From Rickettsiales bacterium (GTDB lineage: Bacteria; Pseudomonadota; Alphaproteobacteria; Rickettsiales; 21-14-0-20-44-7): 19,426 nt of DNA. The stretch spans positions 1-19,426 of the forward strand of contig JALZVI010000326.1 of NCBI GenBank assembly GCA_023301015.1. The letters are read 5' to 3'. Positions 1-4,383 of this stretch are shown piece by piece. Position numbers and translations under genes: made by a program. Under the pieces are notes generated by a model. That model ran no database searches, was not told the origin of the DNA, and was given only the letters and a program-made list of their open reading frames with translations. Within the stretch, counting starts at the first letter, position 1; the number at the start of each line of letters is the position of its first letter.

Positions 1-35
1 GCACGTCAAACTATCATACGTCACAATCAAATGGA
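1..35 (+). repeat. Copy 1 of a 35-bp direct repeat within HTH coding sequence
   Basis: Positions 1-35 match 1347-1381 at 33 of 35 bases. The mismatches are at 3 (A versus C) and 15 (C versus A), both third-codon positions of synonymous codons. This is duplicated coding sequence for a recognition-helix region, not a non-coding repeat. The full extent of the left copy cannot be seen. Confidence 0.75.
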
Positions 36-69
36 ACAGCGGCGCGGCAAAGCTTGCAGAGTATTTTGA
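1..69 (+). CDS. C-terminal fragment of a small helix-turn-helix-like protein (cut by window edge)
   Basis: Frame 1 reads ARQTIIRHNQME followed by ten more residues and a TGA stop. The first 12 residues are identical to residues 24-35 of the HTH protein at 1277-1453. The DNA differs at two positions over the matching 35 bases, and both changes are silent in this frame, which is why I choose frame 1. After the shared part the sequences diverge, and this copy ends earlier with a short basic tail (QRRGKACRVF). The start lies outside the window, so length and role are unknown. A related DNA-binding regulator is the natural inference. Frame 2 also stays open (to 85) but does not explain the silent substitutions. 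Confidence 0.5.
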   Translation, partial: ARQTIIRHNQMEQRRGKACRVF

Positions 70-114
70 TAACGGGTTTGGGTGATTTTATTTGAAATAA
101 AGTGCATTTAGCTG

Positions 115-143
115 TTGCAAGGTGTAACGTAATGTGTCACAAG
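115..143 (+). promoter_or_regulatory. Candidate promoter with degenerate operator (copy A)
   Basis: TTGCAA (115-120), 17 bp, then CACAAG (138-143). Alone it is a poor sigma70 match (particularly the -10), but the same layout recurs at 410-438, where the -10 is better. The spacer retains the right half of the palindrome seen in copy B (ATGTGTCA) but not the left half. It would drive the small gene starting at 179. This is an inference from repeated layout. Confidence 0.35.
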
Positions 144-161
144 GCGTCATAAGTTAGGCAA
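115..161 (+). repeat. Copy A of a 47-bp intergenic direct repeat
   Basis: Aligns without gaps to 410-456 with 36 of 47 bases identical. It lies in the gap before the small gene at 179, as the other copy lies before the small gene at 483. Conserved blocks are TTGCAA at the left end, ACGTAA and GTGTCA in the middle, and AGGCAA at the right end. Confidence 0.7.
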
Positions 162-178
162 CAAAACAAAGATTGATT

Positions 179-373
179 ATGACTAAGGCAACATTTAAAA
201 AAGTTAACAAATCTATCGAGGGCATGGGCTTTGAGCTTGTTAAAGGCCGAGGATATTTTTGGTTTGCAGCACTACCTAACACCCCAATCGAGATTGATGC
301 GCCTCCGAGCGTGCCTGTTATGCATCTTAAAGAACTTACACTTGAGCAATGGGTAGAGGCGGCTAACAATTAA
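179..373 (+). CDS. Small hypothetical phage protein (64 aa)
   Basis: A 64-residue protein starting at ATG 179. A TTG two codons upstream is also in frame but has no better ribosome site, and the Shine-Dalgarno match here is weak. The sequence has a lysine-rich amphipathic start (MTKATFKKVNKSI), then GFELVKGRGYFWFAALP, which looks like two beta strands, and ends LKELTLEQWVEAANN. The 'strand-strand-LTLEQWVE' shape resembles small uncharacterised proteins found in many phage accessory clusters, from memory and without a database check. No catalytic motif or membrane segment is visible. It stands alone between the two copies of the 47-bp repeat, so it may be transcribed from the candidate promoter at 115-143. 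Function unknown. Confidence 0.7.
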   Translation: MTKATFKKVNKSIEGMGFELVKGRGYFWFAALPNTPIEIDAPPSVPVMHLKELTLEQWVEAANN

Positions 374-409
374 TTTATGATAATAACACAAATTAAAGAC
401 CGAATAGTC

Positions 410-438
410 TTGCAAAGTGACACGTAACGTGTCATAAG
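410..438 (+). promoter_or_regulatory. Candidate promoter with 17-bp palindromic operator
   Basis: TTGCAA (410-415), 17-bp spacer, CATAAG (433-438). Each box matches 4 of 6 bases of the sigma70 consensus. Positions 418-434 form a perfect 17-bp inverted repeat, TGACACGTAACGTGTCA (8-bp arms, one central base), filling the spacer and touching the -10 box, the classic place for a repressor operator. It would drive the run of small genes beginning at 483. The palindrome and spacing are seen directly; repressor binding is inferred. Confidence 0.5.
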
Positions 439-456
439 ATGTTATCAGACAGGCAA
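410..456 (+). repeat. Copy B of the 47-bp intergenic direct repeat
   Basis: Partner of 115-161 (36 of 47 identical, no gaps). It lies in the 109-bp gap between the small genes ending at 373 and beginning at 483. The differences from copy A are concentrated where this copy forms a perfect palindrome. Confidence 0.7.
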
Positions 457-482
457 TCAAGCCAACCTTATAGGAGACTGAT

Positions 483-632
483 ATGACTTTGACCGCAATG
501 AAAGCAAAAGGCCTCGTAGACTTATTTGAGAAAGACGACCACGGCTTTAAGTTTATGGCTGATTTCGCTGAAACTATTGACTGGGCAACTGAAAGCGTTT
601 TGCTTGCAGCAATGGAGCTTTCATATGACTGA
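483..632 (+). CDS. Small hypothetical phage protein (49 aa)
   Basis: ATG at 483 is preceded by a strong Shine-Dalgarno (AGGAG at 472-476). The 49-residue product is acidic and mostly helical in character: MTLTAMKAKGLVDLF, then EKDDHGFKFMADFAETIDW, ending AAMELSYD. No known domain is recognised. It is the first gene of a chain of overlapping small genes: the next gene starts inside its last codons (ATG 625, stop 630-632), which implies translational coupling. It sits just downstream of the palindromic promoter candidate at 410-438, so it is probably an early or regulatory accessory gene, but the sequence gives no function. Confidence 0.65.
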   Translation: MTLTAMKAKGLVDLFEKDDHGFKFMADFAETIDWATESVLLAAMELSYD

Positions 633-837
633 TGAGCATATGAGAGCTTGGGCTAATGATTTCAACGACAATAGAGTTGGGCCACTCTTTCACGGAATAA
701 TTGACGCAGTGATAGATGCTCAAACGCCAGAGGAAATAAGAAGAATTGAGGCGCGCATGAGATATATGTCCAACTCAATAGCATCATACAAAAACATTAA
801 ATTTCCAACGCACGAGGATTACTCGGCAGTTGGATGA
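625..837 (+). CDS. Small hypothetical phage protein (70 aa)
   Basis: A 70-residue protein starting at ATG 625, with GGAG at 614-617 seven bases upstream. The frame is open back to 526, but that stretch is covered by the preceding gene, so I choose 625. The centre, GIIDAVIDAQTPEEIRRIEARM, reads as two amphipathic helices joined by a TPEE cap, with an N-terminal MRAWANDFND segment. No catalytic, metal or membrane motif. It overlaps the upstream gene by 8 bp and the downstream 26-codon frame by 4 bp (ATGA). Probably a small regulatory or host-takeover protein of the accessory cluster, but unassigned. Confidence 0.65.
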   Translation: MTDEHMRAWANDFNDNRVGPLFHGIIDAVIDAQTPEEIRRIEARMRYMSNSIASYKNIKFPTHEDYSAVG

Positions 838-914
838 ACCGTAAAGAATTTCTTGACGGTTTGATGGTGTGTCTAGAAATTCAATGCAGGATTATACGTT
901 TCCGACACATATAA
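834..914 (+). CDS. Possible micro-gene (26 aa)
   Basis: A 26-residue frame starting at ATG 834, overlapping the previous stop as ATGA, and ending TAA 912-914, ten bases before the next start. The product begins MNRKEFLDGLMVCLEIQ and ends basic and hydrophobic. The only ribosome-site-like bases (GAGG at 814-817) are too far upstream, so expression would depend on coupling to the preceding gene. It fills the gap in an otherwise tightly packed gene run, which is the main argument for it. It may equally be a chance frame. Confidence 0.35.
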   Translation: MNRKEFLDGLMVCLEIQCRIIRFRHI

Positions 915-924
915 GGAATAGGAC

Positions 925-1113
925 ATGAATAAAGACAATACAACTGATTTTAAATCTTTAAAAGAGTTTCTGAACGAGCTTAATCTAGCGGTAAGCGGTT
1001 TAAATAGGGGCGTGAAAATTCAAGGTGAGTATAATGGCGTCACTCTGTCACCTGAAGAGCTAATGAGGCTTTCGTATGACTTAACAGCTTTGGCGTTAGG
1101 AGAAAGACCGTGA
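925..1113 (+). CDS. Small hypothetical phage protein (62 aa)
   Basis: ATG 925 with AAGGA at 914-918. The 62-residue product is predicted mainly helical: KSLKEFLNELNLAVSGLN, a short strand-like KIQGEYNGVTLS, then PEELMRLSYDLTALALGE. There are no cysteines, membrane segments or recognisable catalytic motifs. The stop overlaps the next gene's GTG start (GTGA), so both are likely translated from one message. Role unknown. Confidence 0.65.
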   Translation: MNKDNTTDFKSLKEFLNELNLAVSGLNRGVKIQGEYNGVTLSPEELMRLSYDLTALALGERP

Positions 1114-1280
1114 ATATAAAAAAGCTTAAAGACAAGCTTGATAATAAACTTTTAGCAGATGATGTCCCTATTATAGTTTTAGATGCATATGATACTGACG
1201 TTTCGTATGGTGTAAGGATTGAGCAAAACAGATTTGGGCGATGGGCTGTATTCATTGATGTGGATGCGGAAGCAGTATGA
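1110..1280 (+). CDS. Small hypothetical phage protein (56 aa), GTG start
   Basis: The frame begins at GTG 1110, overlapping the previous stop as GTGA, with AGGAG at about 1097-1101, and ends TGA 1278-1280. The 56 residues comprise a charged helix (KKLKDKLDNKLLADD), a hydrophobic strand (VPIIVLDAYD), and RFGRWAVFIDVDAEAV, giving a small alpha-beta look. The frame has no in-frame ATG near its start. Support comes from the ribosome site and from end-to-end overlap with both neighbours (the HTH gene starts ATGA at 1277). Function unknown. Confidence 0.6.
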   Translation: MNIKKLKDKLDNKLLADDVPIIVLDAYDTDVSYGVRIEQNRFGRWAVFIDVDAEAV

Positions 1281-1453
1281 CTTACCGTAAACGATACGAA
1301 GCCCTAGGCTACAACGTAAGCACATGGGCGCGCCGTTGCGGGGTAGCCCGTCAAACTATAATACGTCACAATCAAATGGAGGGGCGGGGCGAGATTGATA
1401 AGATACCAAAGCCGTTCTTTGTGATCTTGGATTTGCTTGAGGGCAGCGCTTGA
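1277..1453 (+). CDS. Small helix-turn-helix DNA-binding protein (58 aa)
   Basis: A 58-residue protein starting at ATG 1277 (ATGA overlap with the upstream gene; GGAAG at 1268-1272). Residues 14-33 read as a helix-turn-helix: VSTWARRCGVARQTIIRHNQ, with Ala18, the turn glycine Gly22 and hydrophobic Val23/Ile28 at expected positions, and a basic recognition helix. The tail, PKPFFVILDLLEGS, could be a dimerisation helix. It is the last gene of the small-gene run, and its stop codon lies inside the -35 box of a strong promoter candidate (1450-1455) that leads to the late genes. It could therefore be a transcription regulator acting locally, as an activator or repressor; the sequence does not tell which. 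Part of its HTH segment is duplicated at the left window edge. Confidence 0.65.
   Translation: MTYRKRYEALGYNVSTWARRCGVARQTIIRHNQMEGRGEIDKIPKPFFVILDLLEGSA
1347..1381 (+). repeat. Copy 2 of the 35-bp direct repeat within HTH coding sequence
   Basis: Matches 1-35 at 33 of 35 bases. Both differences are silent in the HTH reading frame. It covers codons for the recognition-helix region (ARQTIIRHNQME) of the protein at 1277-1453. Confidence 0.75.
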
Positions 1454-1478
1454 CGTTTGCGGGGGTTTTTTGTATTAA
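1450..1478 (+). promoter_or_regulatory. Strong sigma70-type promoter candidate upstream of the terminase genes
   Basis: TTGACG (1450-1455), an exact 17-bp spacer, and TATTAA (1473-1478), so five and four of six consensus bases at ideal spacing. A transcript would start near 1485. The -35 box overlaps the TGA stop of the HTH gene. It is the best promoter match I found, and it points into a structured, gene-free region ending in a terminator at 1706-1734. Confidence 0.6.
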
Positions 1479-1600
1479 GATTAGGCTGACAGTTGATGAA
1501 AGCGAGGGTGTGGGGGTTCTGCCAAGAATTTAACCCTGCTCTATCTGTCCACAATTAGTGACTTGTGGTGACGTCCGAGAATAGAACGGGTCTTGAGTGA

Positions 1601-1648
1601 GCGCCGTAGGCGAGGTATCTGGCAAGATAACATCCTCGTCTGCGGCGC
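1601..1648 (+). other. Long stem-loop (15-bp stem with inner 5-bp hairpin)
   Basis: GCGCCGTAGGCGAGG (1601-1615) pairs along its whole length with CCTCGTCTGCGGCGC (1634-1648), including two G-U pairs. Inside, TATCT (1616-1620) pairs with AGATA (1625-1629) over a GGCA loop, leaving ACAT (1630-1633) as a bulge. No T-run follows, so it is not an intrinsic terminator. It may be a functional RNA element or, as DNA, part of a packaging-initiation (pac/cos) site near terS. Confidence 0.7.
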
Positions 1649-1705
1649 ATATAAAAACTACTTGCGTTTCCCGCAAAAATAATATACGTCTCAACTCGGA
1701 TATGT

Positions 1706-1734
1706 GCGCCTAGTGATTTGCTAAGGCGCTTTTT
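1706..1734 (+). terminator. Intrinsic terminator ahead of the late genes
   Basis: GCGCCTAG (1706-1713), 7-nt loop, CTA-A-GGCGC (1721-1729) with a single bulged A, followed by TTTTT (1730-1734). Orientation is +. It would stop the transcript from the 1450-1478 promoter about 220 bp before terS unless read-through or antitermination occurs. Confidence 0.65.
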
Positions 1735-1955
1735 GATTCTAGGGATGCATTCTGATAAGCCCTGAATAGCGGATATTGTCATTTTCCGTGATTACTGTCG
1801 AAAACTTAACTGTAAACGACAACTCGCCACAGGCGAAACTCATAGCGGCTTAATTGACGCGAGGCTTAGGCGGCTAGCTAGTAACAGAAAGTCGCCATTT
1901 TCACATTTTAAATCAATTCACAAGATGAAGCCTTATGGCAGTCTAGGAGGTGAGT
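1735..1955 (+). other. Gene-free leader between the terminator and terS
   Basis: No credible gene here. Weak inverted repeats are present: TGTCG 1796-1800 with CGACA 1817-1821, and TCGCC 1824-1828 with GGCGA 1832-1836. A TTGACG at 1854-1859 lacks a good -10 at proper spacing (TAGCTA at 15 bp, TAGTAA at 19 bp). The stretch ends in a perfect AGGAGG (1945-1950) serving terS. A pac site would be expected near here, but none is recognisable by eye. Confidence 0.5.
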
Positions 1956-2354
1956 ATGAGTAAGCTAACCGCCAAGCAAGCCCGTTTTGTCGAAGAATAT
2001 CTTATTGATTTGAATGCAACGCAGGCCGCTATCCGTGCGGGATACAGCGAAAAGACCTCACACGCCATTGGTCAAGAGAACCTTAGAAAACCTATAATAG
2101 CTGAAGCCGTGGCAAAAGCTCGCCAAGAGCGCTCTGAAAAGACCAAGAGTAGTGCTGACTGGGTTGTTGAAAAGCTAGAAAAAGAGGCTGAGGATGCGGC
2201 TAATAGCGGAGCTGAACGTATTTCAGCTCTTGATAAGCTTGGTAAACATCACGGCATATACGAGGTCGATAACTCACAGAAAACAGTTATCCCGCCTACT
2301 GTAATGATGTTTGCAGCGCCTGATATGCCTTTGCCTGAAGGCGATGACGACTAA
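1956..2354 (+). CDS. terS: Terminase small subunit (Terminase_2 family)
   Basis: A 132-residue protein. I choose ATG 1956 because AGGAGG (1945-1950) lies five bases upstream; an in-frame GTG at 1950 overlaps that ribosome site. The N-terminus, LTAKQARFVEEYLIDLNATQ, continuing AAIRAGYS, is the signature of the Terminase_2 small-subunit family and forms the DNA-binding helix-turn-helix (about residues 3-45). The middle is helical and charged (oligomerisation), and the tail is acidic (LPEGDDD), probably contacting the large subunit. In the phage it recognises the packaging site on concatemeric DNA, assembles as a ring and hands DNA to the large terminase, whose gene overlaps its end by 11 bp. 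It is the first gene of the structural cluster. Confidence 0.93.
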   Translation: MSKLTAKQARFVEEYLIDLNATQAAIRAGYSEKTSHAIGQENLRKPIIAEAVAKARQERSEKTKSSADWVVEKLEKEAEDAANSGAERISALDKLGKHHGIYEVDNSQKTVIPPTVMMFAAPDMPLPEGDDD

Positions 2355-3714
2355 AGGCGTTATTGAGCTTGTCCCAAAGCTCGTTCCTATATTCAGCGAT
2401 AGAGCTGACGAAAAGATAAGATATAGATGCGCATGGGGTGGTCGTGGTTCTGGTAAGACGCGCTCATTCGCTAAGGCATTAAGCACTAAAGCGCTAGCCT
2501 TCGCTCTTGCTGGCGTAACTGGCATGATACTATGCGGGCGTGAGTTTCAAAACAGCCTTGACGAAAGTTCAATGGCTGAAATTAAAGCCGCGATTAGGTC
2601 AGAACCAGAGCTGTTAGAGCCATATTTTGACGTTGGCGAGAAATACATTCGCTCTAAGCCGTTCTTATCGGGCCGCGTTGATTTTAAGTTTGCAGGGCTG
2701 TCACGCAATATCGACAGCATTAAGTCCAAGTCTAATATTCTAATCCTTTGGGTAGATGAAGCCGAGAACGTAAGTGAAAAGGCTTGGCGTAAGATTACCC
2801 CATCCGTTCGGGCTGAAAGCAGTAAACCAAGCACTGAGGGCGAAGATTATTACGCTTATCACTCTGAAATATGGGTGAGCTGGAACCCTGAAAGACGTAA
2901 CAGCGCGACGAACAAGCGCTTTAGGTTAAACCCGCCTAGCAACTATAAGGGCGTCGAGGTTAACTGGTCAGATAATCCGTGGTTTCCGTCTAGTCTTAAC
3001 ATTGACCGCTTAAACGACAAGAAAGACAGACCAGAGCATTATCCGCACGTATGGGGCGGGCAGTATTTAACCGTGATGGACGGCGCTTACTACGCTACAC
3101 AGCTACTTAAAGCGCGTGAGAGCAAACGGTTCCTGCCGAACATAGAGCGCGAAAAGCTCAATAAAATTTATTCAATCCACGATATAGGCGGGACCGGTAA
3201 GCGCTCCGATGCTTATACGATTTGGGTCTTTCAGGTTATCAATGGTCAGATTAAATGGCTGAATTACTACGAAGCGCAGGGGCAAAGCGTTGAGTATCAT
3301 GTGCGATGGATGCGTTCTAATAGCTATGAGGATTGCTACATATTCTTGCCGCATGATGGCGAGGTGGGCGATGCACATGCAAAGTCATGGCGTAATCATT
3401 GGGAAGACGCGGGTTTTGATGTTGAATGCGTACCTAATCAGGGCGCAGGGGCGGCACTGGATAGGGTGACGTCAACACGGCTGCTATTTGACCGCATGTA
3501 TTTTGACGAACCTAAGACGCAAGCGGGTGTCGAGGCGATTAGTTTCTATCACGAAAAGATAGACGAAGAACGCGAAATAGGCCTTGGCCCTATGCACGAT
3601 TGGTCAAGTCACGGCGCGGATGCGTTCGGCATGATTGGCGTGATTTTTGACGATATTAAAACAACAGGGAACGGGGCGAAGCGTCTTTTAGTTCCTAAGA
3701 TTGGAGCGGTTTGA
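2344..3714 (+). CDS. terL: Terminase large subunit, ATPase and nuclease (Sf6/P22-like, Terminase_3 type)
   Basis: A 456-residue packaging motor. ATG 2344 overlaps the end of terS by 11 bp; the frame is open to 2311, but that part lies within terS coding sequence. ATPase domain: Walker A GGRGSGKT (residues 32-39), Walker B ILWVDEAE (134-141, with Asp138 and Glu139), and a coupling-motif-like WVSWNP (177-182). The C-terminal RNase H-like nuclease has the expected acidic residues in HDIGG (Asp280), LPHDGE (Asp338) and HGADAFG (Asp426), matching the three-aspartate pattern of Sf6 gp2. It drives DNA into the prohead through the portal and cuts at start and end of packaging. Length is normal for the family and nothing is missing. 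Confidence 0.95.
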   Translation: MTTKGVIELVPKLVPIFSDRADEKIRYRCAWGGRGSGKTRSFAKALSTKALAFALAGVTGMILCGREFQNSLDESSMAEIKAAIRSEPELLEPYFDVGEKYIRSKPFLSGRVDFKFAGLSRNIDSIKSKSNILILWVDEAENVSEKAWRKITPSVRAESSKPSTEGEDYYAYHSEIWVSWNPERRNSATNKRFRLNPPSNYKGVEVNWSDNPWFPSSLNIDRLNDKKDRPEHYPHVWGGQYLTVMDGAYYATQLLKARESKRFLPNIEREKLNKIYSIHDIGGTGKRSDAYTIWVFQVINGQIKWLNYYEAQGQSVEYHVRWMRSNSYEDCYIFLPHDGEVGDAHAKSWRNHWEDAGFDVECVPNQGAGAALDRVTSTRLLFDRMYFDEPKTQAGVEAISFYHEKIDEEREIGLGPMHDWSSHGADAFGMIGVIFDDIKTTGNGAKRLLVPKIGAV

Positions 3715-4019
3715 TGGATGCTGTGCAGGCCGCAAGGTTGGATTTGAGCATAGAAATGGCATCCAAACCTTATCTGCATGATTGGGTCGGCGCTGAAGAA
3801 TACCCAAACACGAAGGCTTTAAGCGACAAGAAGATTGAAGAGTGCCGAGACGTTCTTACGCAGGCGGCGGACGGAAACACAATTTGGTATTACAGCGACC
3901 TTCCAACGATGGGTAATAAATTCCGTCAAGGGAGCATGTGCGCGCTTACTGGTTTGCCTTGGTCAGAGGTTAGAGATTTTACTATTGAGGAGCGGCGCGC
4001 AATGGGCCGCCAATCCTAA
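3714..4019 (+). CDS. Hypothetical phage protein between terL and portal (101 aa)
   Basis: Starts at ATG 3714 overlapping the terL stop (TGATG), with GGAG at 3702-3705; an in-frame TTG one codon earlier is less likely. The sequence is a helical N-terminus (MDAVQAARLDLSIEMASK), a Trp-containing YLHDWVGAEEYPN, a second helix around KKIEECRDVLTQAA, and GLPWSEVRDFTIEERRA near the end. Soluble, without a recognised domain. It is translationally coupled on both sides (the next gene begins at its TAATG), so it belongs to the packaging/head operon. Short genes at this position often have unknown, dispensable or packaging-accessory roles. Confidence 0.75.
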   Translation: MDAVQAARLDLSIEMASKPYLHDWVGAEEYPNTKALSDKKIEECRDVLTQAADGNTIWYYSDLPTMGNKFRQGSMCALTGLPWSEVRDFTIEERRAMGRQS

Positions 4020-4129
4020 TGGACGGTGAGCGCTTAATCGCACTGGCGATAATGATACACTCAGCAATCTACTTACTAGACCTTTATTTAGCTTATTTCA
4101 AAGATGAAGACGAAGAGGAAGCCCGATGA
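4019..4129 (+). CDS. Micro-gene for a single-pass membrane protein (36 aa)
   Basis: A 36-residue frame starting at ATG 4019, overlapping the upstream stop (TAATG), and ending in an ATGA overlap with the next gene. After MDGER comes a hydrophobic segment of about 20 residues, LIALAIMIHSAIYLLDLYLA, then a strongly acidic tail (YFKDEDEEEAR). This is a plausible inner-membrane single-span peptide with N-out/C-in or the reverse undecided. No good Shine-Dalgarno is present, so it probably relies on reinitiation. The exact fit between two overlapping starts and stops supports a real gene. Holin-like or other membrane roles cannot be told from this. Confidence 0.6.
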   Translation: MDGERLIALAIMIHSAIYLLDLYLAYFKDEDEEEAR

Positions 4130-4380
4130 TTAAGTATAGAATTACAAAAGCTGATGGATGGGTGCAAATCGGAGCGGCTGGCGTTGTTGTGGCTCAAGCC
4201 ATATCAGGCTCGCCCCTTATCGCTATCTCAGCGGCTATGCCAGATGTTACTGACCCTGACTTGGCTCACTTTATTCTGCGCCCTGATAATGAAAATCTAT
4301 TTCAGATGGAAATTGCAGCACCGCTTTGGGCTTATTCTGTTGGCAGTTCCACTATCATGGTAAGTCAAGACGGAGCCTAG
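4126..4380 (+). CDS. Small hypothetical phage protein upstream of portal (84 aa)
   Basis: ATG 4126 (ATGA overlap) with a purine-rich AGAGGAAG just upstream, inside the previous gene. The 84 residues look like a small beta-rich fold: MIKYRITKADGWVQIG, then AAGVVVAQAISGSPLIAISA, and a second half ending FQMEIAAPLWAYSVGSST. The central hydrophobic stretch is more consistent with core strands than a membrane span because it is broken by Gly, Ser and Pro. Located between terL and portal, with its stop three bases before the portal GTG. Likely a minor head-related protein; not recognised. Confidence 0.7.
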   Translation: MIKYRITKADGWVQIGAAGVVVAQAISGSPLIAISAAMPDVTDPDLAHFILRPDNENLFQMEIAAPLWAYSVGSSTIMVSQDGA

Positions 4381-4383
4381 ATA

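Larger units (their letters stand above)
1485..1734 (+). ncRNA. Candidate structured phage RNA (about 250 nt), leader of the late genes
   Basis: From the predicted start near 1485 to the terminator there is no credible gene, but consecutive hairpins can form: GACAG 1488-1492 with CTGTC 1545-1549, enclosing AGC/AGGGT (1501-1509, one bulge) with ACCCT/GCT (1533-1540); CACAA 1550-1554 with TTGTG 1563-1567; GAC..CCG 1570-1577 with CGG/GTC 1587-1592; a 15-bp stem 1601-1615/1634-1648; TTGCG 1662-1666 with CGCAA 1672-1676; and the terminator stem. Wobble pairs in the longest stem are G-U on the + strand, hence A-C mismatches on the other, so the RNA reads +. Position and layout resemble the lambda 6S RNA between pR' and tR'. 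Known RNA families could not be searched, and transcription is inferred. Confidence 0.5.

Noticed and set aside
2..85. Frame 2 reading at the left edge (ends TGA 83-85)
   Set aside because: Reads as a plausible protein tail, but the silent substitutions relative to 1347-1381 favour frame 1.
526..624. Upstream extension of the 70-aa gene
   Set aside because: Overlaps the well-supported gene at 483-632, and ATG 625 has its own Shine-Dalgarno.
1555..1782. 75-aa open frame on the - strand
   Set aside because: It covers the hairpins and terminator, has no good ribosome site, a composition unlike its neighbours (many Arg/Tyr/Cys) and no recognised motif; the region is better explained as structured RNA.
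1854..1884. Second promoter for terS (TTGACG with TAGTAA)
   Set aside because: Spacing is 19 bp to TAGTAA or 15 bp to TAGCTA; neither is a good sigma70 arrangement.
1454..1955. tRNA, tmRNA or CRISPR in the gene-free stretch
   Set aside because: No cloverleaf with a T-loop GGTTC-A-- pattern at proper spacing, no CCA-ended acceptor stem, no tmRNA tag frame and no regularly spaced repeats; the hairpins present do not fit those RNAs.
1925..1963. 12-codon frame MKPYGSLGGEYE over the terS ribosome site
   Set aside because: Could be a leader peptide, but it has no ribosome site of its own and is too short to support.
2311..2343. N-terminal extension of the large terminase
   Set aside because: Lies wholly within terS coding sequence; the Terminase_3-type N-terminus is complete from ATG 2344.
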